A stretch of DNA of 64,000 nucleotides. It comes from Agelaius tricolor (Eukaryota; Chordata; Aves; Passeriformes; Icteridae). The notes beneath the pieces were generated by a model. The model saw only the letters and a program-made list of their open reading frames with translations, made no database searches and was not told the DNA's origin. A program made the position numbers and the translations under genes. The stretch is from contig JALJCS010000001.1 in the NCBI GenBank assembly GCA_023055355.1, positions 55,991,381 to 56,055,380 on the forward strand, written 5' to 3'. Below, piece after piece: positions 51,329 through 64,000 of this stretch (positions are counted from its first letter, which is position 1; every line of letters starts with the position of its first letter).

Positions 51329-54300
51329 GCCTCTGTTCATACTTGTCATTGCGGTTGCACACCATTCAGATATCACCAAGGAAAGACATAAAGTAGAACT
51401 CTGAGGCTGCACAGTTGTGTTAAATATTCATCTTTTGTCTCAAAGGACAAGGATTTATTTAGCTGTAGCAAATGTAATGTTTTTTGCTTCATGAAAAACT
51501 ATAATGTCAGAGGAATCTCTGCTCCAAATCATGAAACCTTAGAAACCACTACTATGAAACAACCTTGTGTCTAACACCTAAAACACAGATAGCTTTGCAG
51601 TAAATAAAATTAATTTCATGCAGTTTTCTGTGATTTATGGGGTTTTTTTTTGGGTTCTTTTTCTAAAATCTTTATACCTAAAGTTTTTAGAGTATCTTCA
51701 GAAATGTCACCTTCTTCATAGTGACAGCCTTGTCCTCACTTTGCTTCAAATTAGAGAATTTTTAAGAACTGATTCTGTTCAGAAAGTACTAGAATAATAT
51801 GGATGGTTTTGAAAGTCCTATAATACAGAACATACTAGGTATGTTAGGTATTTTTCATAAGAGGAAAGATATGTCTTGGTCCATAACAAGCTCTACTTGC
51901 GACAGTGCCCTAATTTCCAGTTTGCTCACTCAACAAAAGCCTCATTATTCTTTTATTGTAAAGGGGTTTAGAGGGAAATATACTAGAAATTGCTATGGTA
52001 GATTTTAAAGCAACTGATTCCATATTGCATATAAATATAGAACATACTCTACCTTTTGACTCAAAAGAATCAGCTGAGGCAAATTAAAACAGAACATAAG
52101 AATTTTGACCTGAAATGAGAGCTAGATCAGTCCCTTAAGATGGAAAACTTCAAATTTTTATGTCTTATGTGACAAAAAAAAAAACCTAAAGAAACATTTT
52201 TTCTCATTTTTGCCTTTTTTAAAAAAAGACTTAGGTAGTTTCTAATATTAAGCTTCCTCCTTATCCTGCTGCAAAGCTTGGTGGCTTCAGCCATCTTTTC
52301 TAGTTTTATTTCATAGCTTGTTTCTCCTCCCCAAAGCACGAAATGACGAAACTGCACAATTGGCAGGATTGAATCTAGCCTAAATACTCCTGACATAGGG
52401 AAATAAAACCACAGAGGGGCCTAGTTCTGCTAAACTTTCTAGCTGGGCTAGCAAGTGAGCACTATTCTCCTTCCGCATCCTTTTCCAGCAACAACATTCC
52501 TTCTTTGCCTCGATGACTGAAGGCAGCTCCTGGATCAGGGTGGGGCTGGAAAAAGCAGGAAGCAATTATTCAGTGGTGGGCTAGCCAGAGCTCAAAGCTC
52601 TTCACCATTCATATCATTTCTGACTTTTCATGTTGGTTTCCCAACGGATGATCCTTGCTGTGTCTGCCTTTCTCTCTCCACTAATTTCTTGTATGTCATT
52701 CAATTTCAACCAAATAACAGGTCACACTTTCAAAGACAATCTTAAAGGCAGAAGATTAGGCCAAGTGAAGGGAAGAATTTTTTTTTTTTTTCCAGCCAAG
52801 TGAAGCCTGGAAAAATTCAAACAACCAAGTAAAGGAGAGAGGTCCACTAAAGGTTTTGTGGAGAGAATCACAGCTAAGTGTCTGGGAGAGGGCAAATTGT
52901 GGGGAAGGTGGAGTTCCAGATGGCTGGATGGGCCAGATCTGCCATGCCCATAGAACTTTTTAATCCACTTAATGCTGTGCTTAAACATACAGTCAACAGG
53001 CTTCCACAAGCTCCTTTTGCACTGTTCTTTTAAATTAAAACATTGCCTTGTCCTCTTATCATTATAGTCATAAGTTTTCTAAAACTCAGCAAAATCCCCC
53101 TACCTAGGCATATTTCACTGCCTAGAGGATGTATATCTCTTTCTGCAAAGCACTGGGTTTTTTTTTCTGTTCTTTACATTATGAAATATTGGATAAAAGG
53201 ATGCTTCTGAACTTCCCTCACGGAATCTGAAACAAGGACATCAGGCTGTACTGCCAGTGAGCAGAGCTTTTATGGGAGGAGGGATGCTAGACCAGACATT
53301 CACATCAAGCTCCACTCAGTCACATGACAAGCAGTGTTTCAAGAGGACTCATCTGCTGATCTTAAAAAATCTATTTTTTTAAGTTAAGTCAATTCACTTT
53401 ATCTCATTGAATACTCTGGTGGAAGAGCTACTTTAATGTCTTGCTGTGCAGTAACACAGGTAGTGATTGCAGTCTGTGCTAATGCTCAGCATAAGAGCAG
53501 AGAGACTTAAATGTATGGCTGTGACTATAGAAGTGAAACTTTCATACAAAATTTACATGTTTCCAGAGATTTTGAAGCTTTTAGGTTTTCACAGCATGTT
53601 TTCAGTCCCTTGTGGTTTAGCAGGTTTGGTTTTTTTTTTGTTTTTTTTTTTTTACATTTGTATAATATAAAGATAATGAAAAATCATGAACTTCATATTA
53701 TGGAAGAACAGTTTTAAGTTCCAGCCTTTAAACTTCATAAAAATAAAGTGTTAAAGATCTTTTATATAAGACTCTTTTGTAATTCACTTATAATTGGTAT
53801 TCAGAGGATTTTCTGTGTTTGGCTGTATTTTGCTCTTTTCTGGTCATCAAATAATTTGCAATTATTTTTCTCCTCTTAAGCTTTGAAAAAATGCAGTAGC
53901 ACCACAGCCTTCCCTGGGCACATATTGCTTCAAGTAAACATCATAGAAAGAAATGGGCAAAAACATTAAATTCTGGAATATCACTTATTTGTTGTTTGTC
54001 CTCCAAGTAAAAATATCCTTTCTGAGAAGAAAAAATGATGGATTCTTTCTATCAAAATTTTTATTTAGCATTTGTAGAAATTATAGACAAAATAACTCAC
54101 ATGCTTGGTAGGGTAAAAAAATGAGAAAAAAAAAGGAAATAAAACCTCCTATATTGTTTTTTAATATTAAGTTTTCCATACAGCAATAACTGTCAGATTC
54201 TGCAGGAAGACATAATTTTTCATTACTGCTGGTGCATATGAAAATACATGCACAGCTTGCTATAAAAAATTTGTTTACTGGGACGGTTGGCATTTTTTTT

Positions 54301-55080
54301 TCAAACTGACACATTAAATAATGACCATGGGAAGAGAAAAAAGAGGAGAAGCAATAATTGGTTTTGTTTTCTTCCTGTGAACCTCCATACATCCCCTTCA
54401 ACACACAACATGGTAAATAGTTTTCCACACTAGTAATTTCAGAACACCTTAAGCTTTCTGCCTCAGTGTGTTACTTTGGAAATTTCTGTGAACTGAGATA
54501 CCACATAGCCTGTTAGGTATTTTGCGTATAATTTAGACTTTATGTCTTTTTACTTCACATTTGCACCATACCTCTGAGTTTAGGGGAGGGAGGCTGTGCT
54601 CCAAGTGTTCACCAGTGAGTGGCTCTGGGGGAACCAACCCATTCTTCCAGGCAAGCTAACAAACAAGACACTAGTGAGGGTTCAGGCAGCTGAGGCAGAT
54701 GCTCAAGTGGTGAGGTGCACAAAGGAGGCAGCAGCTTTCTGCAAGGGAATCCTTCCAGCCAGAGAAGGGATAAAATGAGGACAAGAGAAAGGAGACTTGC
54801 TTTCTCTCACTGAAAAGACAGTAAGTTCTCAAATGCTCTTATAATGGCAAGGGGATTTAACCTGGAAGACTGAATTTGGTTTTTTCTCCACAAATCTGTT
54901 TTTATTTTCTGTGCTGCCTAGTGAGTTGTAGTGAGTCTTGCTGCAGCAGCATTAGACAGGCATCTGCCTGCTATATTGCTCTGCAGGTTATCAGTTTCAC
55001 AGCAGAGCTGGCAGACACCTTAACCAGGTAAAGAACATGACCTCAGAAGAGGGATGGAGGCCGTGGAAAAGAACAGGCTT

Positions 55081-55180
55081 GAGTGCATATTGTACCATAT
55101 TGTGCTATTGTACTATTGCATATTGTATATTATAGTACCACATTGCATATTGCACTATTGGCTGAGTGCATCCTGTACCA
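55081..55180 (+). repeat. Degenerate TATTG-rich mini-array
   Basis: GCATATTG occurs exactly at 55085, 55118 and 55145. A 17-base element GAGTGCATATTGTACCA at 55081-55097 recurs with two mismatches at 55164-55180, framing the array. Intervening text is made of related CTATTG/ATATTG/GTACCA words. It looks like a scrambled minisatellite. The strong donor-like CAG|GTGAGT lies 20 bases after its end. Confidence 0.82.
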
Positions 55181-58100
55181 CTGCCCTGGGTTGTTGCAGG
55201 TGAGTACAAATCAAAGCTTGAAGAGCACAGTGTGGTAATTTTAAAAAAAACTGTGGTGTTTTTTTTCTGCTGTCAGAGAACCTTAGATTGCAAACAGCTT
55301 CAGGCCTTGACTGGTGGCTTCCACCACACAGAGATGTGTTGGGCTTGGGGCATGGCTTGTCTTTTCCATGAGATCTAGGCAGAAGTTTTATATATTTGAT
55401 CACATAAATGTTGTTGCTGAAATGTTCACTTTGTTAACATATAAACATAGTTCAGAACACAAAGTAGCTGAAAGCTGTGTGCCTGTTCTTCTATATATTA
55501 AAAAAGCCTCCCATTATAAGTTTGGTTTTTCCAGCCATATAGTTTGTGTTGTCTCAGACATCCACTCTAATTTCTAGCTCCAAAATGGTTCTAACCCAAT
55601 ATTTAGTCAGGTAAATTAATGGGTTTTGTCTTCCATCCTTATTTTTTCATTGTCTTCCCATTTTCCTACTCTAGTCAGCTGCTGGTTTTATTTCATGCCA
55701 GTTTTTCCTGGTAACTTGGAGAATGGAAGAAAGTTATAAAAGAGCCCCTGATAACTCCTCCTGACTGTCCTGTGCTGGTGGCTGGATCAGTCTCCCAATT
55801 CCCTCTGGTGAAGCCCCAGCCATGTCTCAAAACCAGCTGAAAGCGACACAGAGCCTGGGGAAGGGAGAGAACCAATTAGAGTATGTAACAAAGCCTTGAG
55901 GATCTCTGTGTCCACAGTGCCCACTCCAGCACATCCATACATCCATGAACCATTCTGCTACTAAAGAAAAGAGCCACATTATTTTTATAAGTGGGAAACC
56001 CTCACATGTGACTGACCATGAAGGACGTGATGCTTAGTATCAGCAGATAGAGAAATGAGTTGCTATATGCAACATGCAGGTAAACAAAGTAGCATTGAAC
56101 ACAGAACAAGCAAGTACAGTGAAAGATACAGACAGTAGAAATACAGGACTTCAGACAAAAAAACCTTCTCCAAGCATAGTGACAGTATCTGGTTCTAATA
56201 CCATGTGCCAGCATGGTGGAAAAGAGCACATCCCTCAGACAGAGTAGAGCTGGTCTTCTCTCACTTCCTCAGACCATCAAGCATCAGCACTGTCTACAGG
56301 AGCTTGCTATGAGTTTAACAGTCGTAGCACACCTTGTGGGAGAGAAGTGGAGATTCATTACAGGTGGGTATGCACCAGCCTGGCCACTCTCTGCCAAGGG
56401 CAAATATTTCTTTAATTCTATAGCCATGAAGTTCATAAAAACTGTAACATGAGCAGAACATGGCACCTTGACAAGCCTATCTGAGTGTAGTGCTTGCATT
56501 CACCTTCTCCCACTGTTCCAAGCCATCAGAAAAACTTTAGGCTTTGCTACTTCCTTCTACCTTCTTCTCCTCTCCCTCTGTCATACCATATTAACCAAAT
56601 ACCTCCTCTACACCATACTACTCTCTTAATTTTGTTTATACTTGCTATTGTATTTTATATTTTTTTTCCTTTTGAGGGTGGCTGAGGAAAGGAGGACTGG
56701 AACACACAGAGATCATGTCAGAAGATATCTCAGAAGTCAGTCAGTGTAACTAAAATCAGCATGACTACCAAATATTGAGTTATTTCAAAAAGCCTATAGT
56801 CAGGAAGCCTTTTTGAAGCTCCTTCTGTTCAAATTTGAGACTTTCATTTTGAAAAGGAAATTGAAAAAATAAAGGGCCTTTGAAGTAGAGGATGCAAATC
56901 TTCAGCTTACAGTGAAAATGTGGATTCTGTCATTTCAGAGACTAGAACCATGTCCAATGTGCTTTCAGAAAAGCTCTTCTCACATTAAAACAGTTTTCCT
57001 AATCCTTTCCTTTGTCTTTCAACCCTTAGTAGCATGTGCACCATAAACAAAATTTATGTGCACTTATTTGATTAAAAGCTGCCATTTCTGCAGATGAAAA
57101 TTTTCCAGAATGGTCTTATCTGCAGAAAAAGTAGTTCACCAAAAATAAAGCTTGTTTGACACTTGGATTGCACTTGCAAATCTGTTTAGCCTATGCTGGC
57201 TACAAATTCTTGTGCTATGTCTATGAATTTTTTCCTAAATTTCTGCAGAAATTTGTGCAGAATCTTTGCAGTTCACAAAACCTCCAGATGACAGCTGGCT
57301 TTTTATACAGAGAAAAGGCTTTGAGCACAAGAAAACTTATTTAGAAATTACAATGCTAATGCATAAAATAAAGCTCTCTGGGTTCTCAAGTGTCTTCTTA
57401 GTGTCCTCTTTATGAGAAATGTCAGAGACTTTAACAAAGCACTTCTTTTCAGCAATATGTCAAGGTTTGTATTTCCCCACTGTAAGGAAATTATCTTCTC
57501 AGCTTTCTAAAGTGTTGTGTATGTAAGTCAGTGGAAGCCATGCTAGCTATAATGAATAGGAATATAGATGTCATGTAAACAGGATTCTTAGATGTTTTTC
57601 AAACACAAATATGAATAAAAACAATGCACTTAAAAATAAATAAAAGGCTTCCTGATGAGTTTTATATTTTGCTTTTTATAAAATGTTCCCGAAGAATGTA
57701 AAGTGCTTTTAATCATCATTTTAGTGCAGCTTCTTAAAAACCACATGCAGCCATCTCAAACTTTTCAATAATGCATTACTGTCAGGTTTAATGTTTTGTT
57801 GCTGAACAGTAATGTCTGATTCAGAAGCACAAATGCATATTTACTTGATGATGCGAAGATTTAAGCAAGGCTTCTTCAAGATACCAAGTTCCCCATAACA
57901 TAATAAAAAGAAATCTCAGACATCCTTTATGACTACAGAAGGTGTCTGGGAAAGTCATAAAAAGAATGTTACTGTAAAAAAGACAAGGATTTCATAGTGT
58001 TCAGCCAAATTGCACCGTTTCAATTTAAATGAATATTTGTATAGCAGTGTTCTACCCTAAATAAAACATTTAATGTCTGAACACTTTTTGCCAGTTTTCC

Positions 58101-61100
58101 ACTAGATTTTATTTTCTTTTTATCCTATCCTATAATGGTTAGAATGTCCACTTTATGACCTTCTCAGGGCTTGCTGCAAAAGACTTTAGAAAGAGTCCTA
58201 CAACTCCAAGTCAGAAGACCTGACAGGAGAAAGATGTCTGTATGGCAGTAATAAATCATGTGCCTTGAAATGTTTTTGTTGAGCTTCGGTAACTAATAGA
58301 AGAGCAAGATATTTTGCTGTAGACACTCGAGTCCTCAGTTCTCCAAAAGCAAAAGTCAGTAGGTTCAATAACTTGTTCTCTGAGCCAACAGGTGTTCAAA
58401 ACCTGTGATGTCAAAAGTTCAAGATAACTCAATTGCATTTCTTCTGGTAGATTTCTTCTTTTCCATCCATTACTTTGTATGAATTTATTTGTGAAGTACT
58501 GAACGACTTTCAGGATTTATTAAAGAAACCATGTTGAGGTTTCTCTTGTGCAGAGTGAATAGCATGAATGCCATTGCTGTATGATGGCTGTCAAATGGTC
58601 AGCAGCACCCAAAAGGAAGCCTATAGTACTGCTGTCTTGATTTTGCTGCTCACTCAGCATTGCAAGGGGAGTGTGGAAATATTTTTGTACCTTGGAGACA
58701 TCTGTTAAAATCTTGTGGTCTGCCTTCATTTAGCTTGAGGTACCTTTAAAACATTCCTCCAGATGAATGAAGATAGCACAAATAAAAAATCGATGCTGTA
58801 TTAGGGCTGTCTTTGCATTGCAAGTGCAGCACATGCATCAGTGATATTATTTAACTGGCAGCTGTATTCAGACTGTGCTGCATGGTTCTGTTACTCTAGG
58901 ATGTCTGTTCTTAAAAAGCACTATGGATTTCAAACAGATGGTATATCATACTGCCTTTAAAACAAATAGCACGTCACAGATCATTAGATGTGCCACATTG
59001 TAGCATTCTCTGAGGGTTTTTGCTTAGTGTTTCAAGTTAAAAAGTGGTCTATACATTGAAAATTGACTGACTACTGAGAAAAACCTGACTATTTGAGAAA
59101 AAAAGAAAAAAAGCAACAGTATTTCAGGGTTATCTTTGTCACTCTCTTGCTGACTATTTTAGGAAACTAAAACCCAAGCAACCAATCAAAATCTTGTAAA
59201 GGCATCCAATTATCCCCAAACAACTCATTAAAAAGATTCAATAAAGTGTTAATGTAAGTCTATTCTAATAAACACTGAGATTTTCCAAATATATGGAATA
59301 TATTCTAAAATGGTAGTCTGAAGTCTTGAGTCCACAGGATACTAAGCCTTCCTCAGTGTACATTTTAGTTCTTATGGTGAAGCCTGGATGGGGTCCCAAA
59401 AGGATATTGTCTACCTTAATGCTTAGGTTTTAAAGGCTTTCTTAAAAACCCTAAACTTAAAAACAATCCTTGTTAGGAATCAAGTGAATGCCAGTAAAGA
59501 CAGTGAAAACAAGTATGGTTAAGAGATTGCTAGAATCATATCTGGGTTTGAAATAAACTAGTATAAAATACGAATTTAAACTACACAGTTGAGGTTTTGG
59601 CCCTTTATTTTCAAAGTCAAGAGAAGAAAAGCAATGCGGGAGAACTGATGTGATAGATCACAAAAAAAGAGATATTTTAAGGGCTCAGTTTCTTGCCTGC
59701 AGAGTAAATCACTCTCTGTATCCTTAAGTCATCTACTGCACCTTTCTTTTGCAAGGTGGTCTTTCTTGCCTATTGCAAAGTTTGAAAAAGGACAGATTGC
59801 TCTAGCTGATTCTGCACCAATTCTGCCCCAAAATCTCAGCCATTATGTGTCCTACCTGCAACAAATGACAAAATGCTACTTCTTTGCTGTATAAAATGGT
59901 ACATGTTTATTCTCATCCTTATATGGTCTGTCTCTTCCAAAACAGCTGTTAGACCATGGTTCCAGAAGATAGGATAGGATAGAAACTCTTCTCAACCCCC
60001 TGTGGAGTTACAAGATTTTTCTCTGATTTCATATCTCAGGAGCTTCTCCAGGGAATGCCTTCACAATGCTAAGAGGGGGACAGAAAATATTGCAGGGGGG
60101 TCATGTGCAAGGGAAGGCTCCAAAACAAGCAAAGAGGGCCAGATGGGACAGTGCCAAAAGTTCAGAAAATTGCAGCACTGTAATGACAGCCTTTTGAGGA
60201 AAGGGGAAAAAAAGAAAAAAAAACTTTTCATCAGAAGAGAGACATCAAATTAAATTATTGAAATGGTGCAACTTGTGTTTTTTGCCATGTCCAATACCTT
60301 GGGAATTGCTGGGAAAAACACTTTAAAACCTATCTAAAAGTTAGCACAAATCCTACAGGAGGTAGAGAGTCAGGGAAGTGCAACAATTGAGAAATTGCCT
60401 TTTTTTCATTTTCTAGAGTTACTCTGTGGAATTTGAAGGACTGTAGTCTGTATTCAATAGGGCTTCCCAGGTATAAATGTAATAAACCAAATAATTCTTC
60501 CATCAGTTATTTCTTTTGAGCAGTCTTCCCAAGACAGTGCTCTGCACACAAGGGGTTTTCTGTAATAATTACTCCTGGGAACCCAATGAAATAAGTGGTA
60601 ATTACACTATCTAAACACAGAAATAGATCCTTGTGCCATTGGTTCCAGAACTAATAGGAAAGCTTACTCCAAATTTCTAAGGGTTTTTTAATATTCGTAA
60701 TCTTCCAGCACTGGAAGATTGAAGGCTTGCACAGACTTCCTTACTCTGCAGCTTATAATAGCTATCTGTCTCATAACTGGTATAAAAAACAGTTGCTGTA
60801 CCCTTGGGCTCCTTTCCTCAGCTACAGAGTAAGGCCAGCAGATGTTACGCAAAATGAAGTCCTCCATGATTGTGGGATTGTTCAAAGGGCCATAATACCA
60901 ATCCACCCCCAAGAGAATGAATCAGTCCAACCAGCTCAAATACTATTCCTATTTCCTACCAGTACAAACAGAAATCATAACATAGTTAGTAAACCATGCC
61001 ACCAAATGCAGGCAAAGAGCCAGATGCAAAACCAGCAGAAGAAATTGATACCTGTGATAGTCTGAGAGATCATATGTAGTTTACCAAAGAGAAAAACTGT

Positions 61101-62128
61101 TCCATTGGACAAAAGGCCCACCTTCACCAACTACTCAGCACTTTTGCCAAGCTAGAGGGTCTCAGGAAGAGTGAAAGTGATGAAAAAGCTAAAAGGCAAC
61201 TGAGATCTTGGAGACAGTGTGTATTATTTGTACTATTATTCAAGAAGGTCTTCTCAGAATCACTGCACAACATTCTAGTCCTTCATAATTATGTACTAAC
61301 TTTCACAGTCCAGAAAAATTGTTCATTTCATTGGAGTCACTTGCTGAATCAAAGATTCTAAATTTCTTTTTATGCCTTGGACCAAGGCACCAAAAATAAA
61401 CCCTCTGTCTGCTCAGTCTCTAAATATAGCCAAGAATTAAGATATTCCTGCTTCTGCATCCTAAATAATCTAATGGAATCAATTACTGTTTTGCGTAGAT
61501 GACATCTGGTATTTGCAAATAAAACATGAAACATGAAATCCAACCAAAATAAGCATGAAACTAAAGTTTCCAGCCATCCAACTACATCCTCAGTAAATGT
61601 AATAGTTTTGCTTCACAGGGTGGGTTTTTCATATTATAAATTTCAGCTTAAATCTGTCTGAGAGAAAGTAACACAAGCAGAAGAACAGGGCTGAAGACTT
61701 TCACTTCAGCCACTGGTTGAGCCAGTGAACATTCATGTATTCACTGAGAATAGTCCCATTGCTTGGAGTTTCAGCCTTATGCTTTTATTGAGCAGAACAC
61801 CAGTCATGCCAGACAAAATCACTTTTTTTGTACCATGAGACACAGCAAGGTTCTGAGTGAACACCAATGTCAGCTGTGGAAAGGAGAGAATCTGAAATGG
61901 ATTAAATACAACTTTTTCCCACTGTGGCAGTAAGATCTTTCCCCATTATATTTGGCAACTAAGGACAGTCCCACTATATAATATCCATGTTTACAACCCA
62001 TTTCAAAATGTATCCCATTGTAGCACTTCACTGGCATTGCAATTAATGCTTTATTCTGCTAGAGCCAGAATATCCTTGGATGTATATGCAGGACTGGGGG
62101 GTGTTGCTTGCTCTTTCTTCCTTCCTCA
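55181..62128. other. Non-coding DNA
   Basis: A consensus-perfect donor-like CAG|GTGAGT sits at 55200-55201, but no paired acceptor with an open frame was found. Open frames up to 112 codons (60727-61065) show no family features. Poly-T and A-rich tracts are scattered. No gene or clear transposon recognised. Confidence 0.5.
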
Positions 62129-62347
62129 GGAATAGAATTCTTTACTGTGAGAGCAGTGAGGCACTGGAAAAAGTTGCCAAGAGAAGTTGTGGGTGCCCCA
62201 TCCATCCCTGGCAGCATTCAAGGTCAGGTTGGATGGGGCATTGAGAAACCTGGCCTAGTGGAAGGTGTCCCTGGCCATGACAGGGAGATTGGAACCAGAT
62301 ATCTTTCAGGTCCCTTCCAACCCATTCTATGATTCTGACTCTATGAA
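62129..62347 (+). mobile_element. CR1 LINE 3' tail, plus strand
   Basis: Reads through TTCTTTACTGTGAGAGCAG, GAGGCACTGGAAAAAG, AGAGAAGTTGTGGGTGCCCC, AAGGTCAGGTTGGATGGGGC and AGGTCCCTTCCAACCCATTC, ending in ATTCTATGATTCTGACTCTA-type octamers at about 62322-62347. It is the least diverged CR1 tail in the window. The in-frame coding remnant includes TVRAVRHWKKLPREVV, which is the extreme C-terminus of ORF2. A short TTTC run follows the tail. Confidence 0.95.
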
Positions 62348-63034
62348 TCTTTTCTTTCTTTCTTTTAGCTGTTTCTTTTTATTTTTCAAATACAGCCTAA
62401 TTAGATAAATGTAAGTCTACCTGCAATCAAGGACTGCCCTCTTCCTTCACCAAGTAATGCATGGCCAGAAAGGGGATGGATTATGTGCCTCCCCATACTC
62501 CAGAGCTGTTATAACATAGCGAAGCAAGCAGTTCTACTCTAAAGACTGGCTTAGACTGGCTCTGAGCAACATTGGAGGAAGTAATTTCTCCTGAAATGCT
62601 CTACAATGGAGAGCCATATTTCCTCACAATTCTGTGTCCTGCCAAACTTGCAAATCTCTGAAACAGTTGGCCATGCTAGTTAATACCAAAAGATGAATGC
62701 TGGAGACTTTTCAGTGGTTGAGGTTGCTGGTCAGGATCAAAGGTATGAAACATTCCTGAGAAACCCCACTTCCGACTGTCCCTCTCTGCCATATTCTGTG
62801 TGTTGGGAACTGCAGTTGCAGATTTTACCTTTCTGCAGCTGCATAATTCCCACCCATTTCACCATCACTTGCTGACAGTGTGAGCAGGAATGGAAGAAAG
62901 TCGTCCCCACATTCTCCTTGCCTGCCTGATGTTCAGTTTTCTCCCCTGCTCTGTCCAAGTTCTCACATCTTCCCAAGGTAAATGAGAAAGTCACTTGAAG
63001 CAAGTTAAGTCTATTTTTTTTCTTCTCCCTCTAG
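62348..63034. other. Non-coding DNA, putative intron end
   Basis: No repeats or genes recognised. The last ~22 bases (about 63013-63034) form a strong polypyrimidine tract, TTTTTTTTCTTCTCCCTCTAG, immediately before the candidate coding exon. Confidence 0.5.
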
Positions 63035-63129
63035 ATTAAATTTCAATCATGGCTATTCTCTTATCAAATTCACCAGGTTCCTGTACAAATGCTACTTCCA
63101 ACACAGAGAAGGGAGACAGCTCAGATGAG
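63035..63129 (+). CDS. Candidate first coding exon of an unidentified gene (partial, ATG at 63049)
   Basis: The exon would begin after AG 63033-63034, which ends a near-pure polypyrimidine tract, and stop before GT 63130-63131 in a GAG|GTAATG donor. Within it, ATG at 63049 opens 27 codons with no interruption up to the donor, which falls in phase 0. Reading back from the ATG, an in-frame TAA at 63037-63039 lies inside the same exon, so the ATG would be a true start and the first 14 bases 5' UTR. The peptide begins MAILLSNSPGSC, is rich in Ser/Thr/Asn (12 of 27) and ends in an acidic GDSSDE. There is no obvious signal peptide and one NAT sequon at residue 14. I do not recognise the protein. 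Such an exon would need an upstream non-coding exon, for which the CpG island about 37 kb upstream is a natural candidate. A chance match to splice signals remains possible. Confidence 0.4.
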
Positions 63130-64000
63130 GTAATGAGTGACTGTGAGCTGTGCAGGAGAAAAGGGAGAGGGTTATTTATTTTAGTTTGCTGCAGCATCTT
63201 GTGGTGTGGTAAAGTTTTTGTGAAACTACAGCAAAGTCACCAGTGGTCATCATCATGTCTGAATTGATAACCTTCATCCTGTCCCCTGTATTTATAGTGC
63301 CACATATTCTATCCATAGTACATTTTAAATGTATATATAGCTAAAATGGTGAAAAAAATGCTTGACTTCAGGTACACAGGTGAAATGAATTGGATTATAG
63401 CCCAACAATCCTTAAATATGGATACTTACTGGTTTCTGAAACTAATACATTTTATTTGGTTTTTTGTTGTTGTTGTTGTTGTACAAATATTTCTAGAATC
63501 ACTATCTTACTGCAAAAGAAACAAACATTCCATTTGCAAATATCTGGCTTTAATTCCTTTAACCACAGTCATTGCACTTGCTGAAAAAAATACCAATTCA
63601 CAGCATGACACAGCTATCTATGAAATAATTTAAATGCATCATGCACAGTCAGCAGAAGTTCTGCATTGTAATTTGGAGAAAAAGACTTCATACTGTCACT
63701 TACGCTCTGAGCTACATATTATGCTTCAACAATTTCCCTTCCATCCTATCTATTGAAAAAATATGGGCAGTTATCCAGTTACACCAGAGCATCCCTTTGT
63801 AACCCCAGAGGTTTGCATTTGATATGAAAAAAAAAATAAAGGCGTGGGTTTTGTTTGCATGTCATTTTAATTTTCAAGAGCAGCTATAAACCATAAGTCA
63901 TATCAATGGCCTAAGCAGGTGCAACTACCAGTGATAGTTAAATGGCTCTTCATTGTTTGATTTGACCAAACACTACAGAAATTACTTTATTCTACTCAGT
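63130..64000. other. Non-coding DNA, putative intron start
   Basis: If the exon above is real, this is the beginning of its downstream intron. It contains a (GTT)n/(TTG)n run at about 63462-63481 and an A-rich tract near 63826-63840. No further exon recognised before the window ends. Confidence 0.45.

Larger units (their letters stand above)
47401..55080. other. Non-coding DNA
   Basis: No gene recognised. The 138-codon plus-strand frame at 47416-47832 contains a strong acceptor-like site (see findings) but its protein has no recognisable features. A 12-base-arm hairpin lies at 49223-49251 and a 25-base tandem duplication at 51280-51328. Poly-T tracts are present near 53630-53650. Confidence 0.5.

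Noticed and set aside
60727..61065. 112-codon plus-strand open frame
   Set aside because: An opposing frame is open over part of the same stretch and there are no recognisable motifs, so a chance frame is more likely than a gene.
62396..62410. Possible 15-base micro-exon between an AG and a GTAAGT
   Set aside because: It is adjacent to a CR1 tail, tiny, and has no coding frame that could be evaluated. The splice-like signals probably arise by chance.
1..64000. tRNA, rRNA, CRISPR array or prokaryotic operon
   Set aside because: No cloverleaf with A/B box sequences, no rRNA text, and no regularly spaced repeats were found. The sequence is clearly vertebrate-like.

Overview
The window looks like vertebrate nuclear DNA, most likely from a bird and quite possibly a songbird. 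The evidence is several CR1 LINE fragments, three of the 3' tails carrying ATTCTATG/ATTCTGTG-like octamers. There is also a solo LTR that reads like the common avian ERVL-type family, long AT-rich non-coding stretches and one sharp CpG island. No bacterial or phage features, no CRISPR array and no intact protein-coding gene are visible. Repeat family names come from memory of their consensus sequences and were not searched.

Layout. Positions 1-24360 are AT-rich non-coding DNA. They hold a 53-base poly-A run (5503-5555), a ~1 kb minus-strand CR1 copy with the decayed C-terminal end of its ORF2 (8427-9456), an ERVL-type solo LTR (12865-13438) and a short CR1 tail (about 13816-13949). Positions 24365-26135 form a ~1.8 kb CpG island with GC-box, NRF1-like and ETS-like motifs, a pyrimidine tract, a (GGAT)18 and a (GT)22 microsatellite, and two plausible splice donors on the plus strand. 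This is the best regulatory candidate in the window: probably a promoter with a non-coding first exon. Directly downstream (26872-27235) is an old, diverged CR1/L3-like relic.

Positions 27250-62128 are again non-coding DNA. They contain two short CR1 tails facing each other (30349-30469 plus, 30649-30848 minus), a weakly supported LTR-like block on the minus strand (37319-37720), and scattered microsatellites, small tandem duplications and perfect inverted repeats. A CR1 3' tail lies at 62129-62347. At 63035-63129 there is a well-formed candidate first coding exon: a long polypyrimidine tract and AG, an in-frame stop upstream of the ATG, 27 open codons, and a GAG|GTAATG donor in phase 0.

The simplest model is a plus-strand gene. 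Its promoter and non-coding 5' exon would lie in the CpG island, and its first coding exon would begin about 37 kb downstream at 63049, with the rest of the gene beyond the window. This is inference: the gene was not recognised and the link between island and exon is unproven. Nothing here points to a new defence, mobile or metabolic system.
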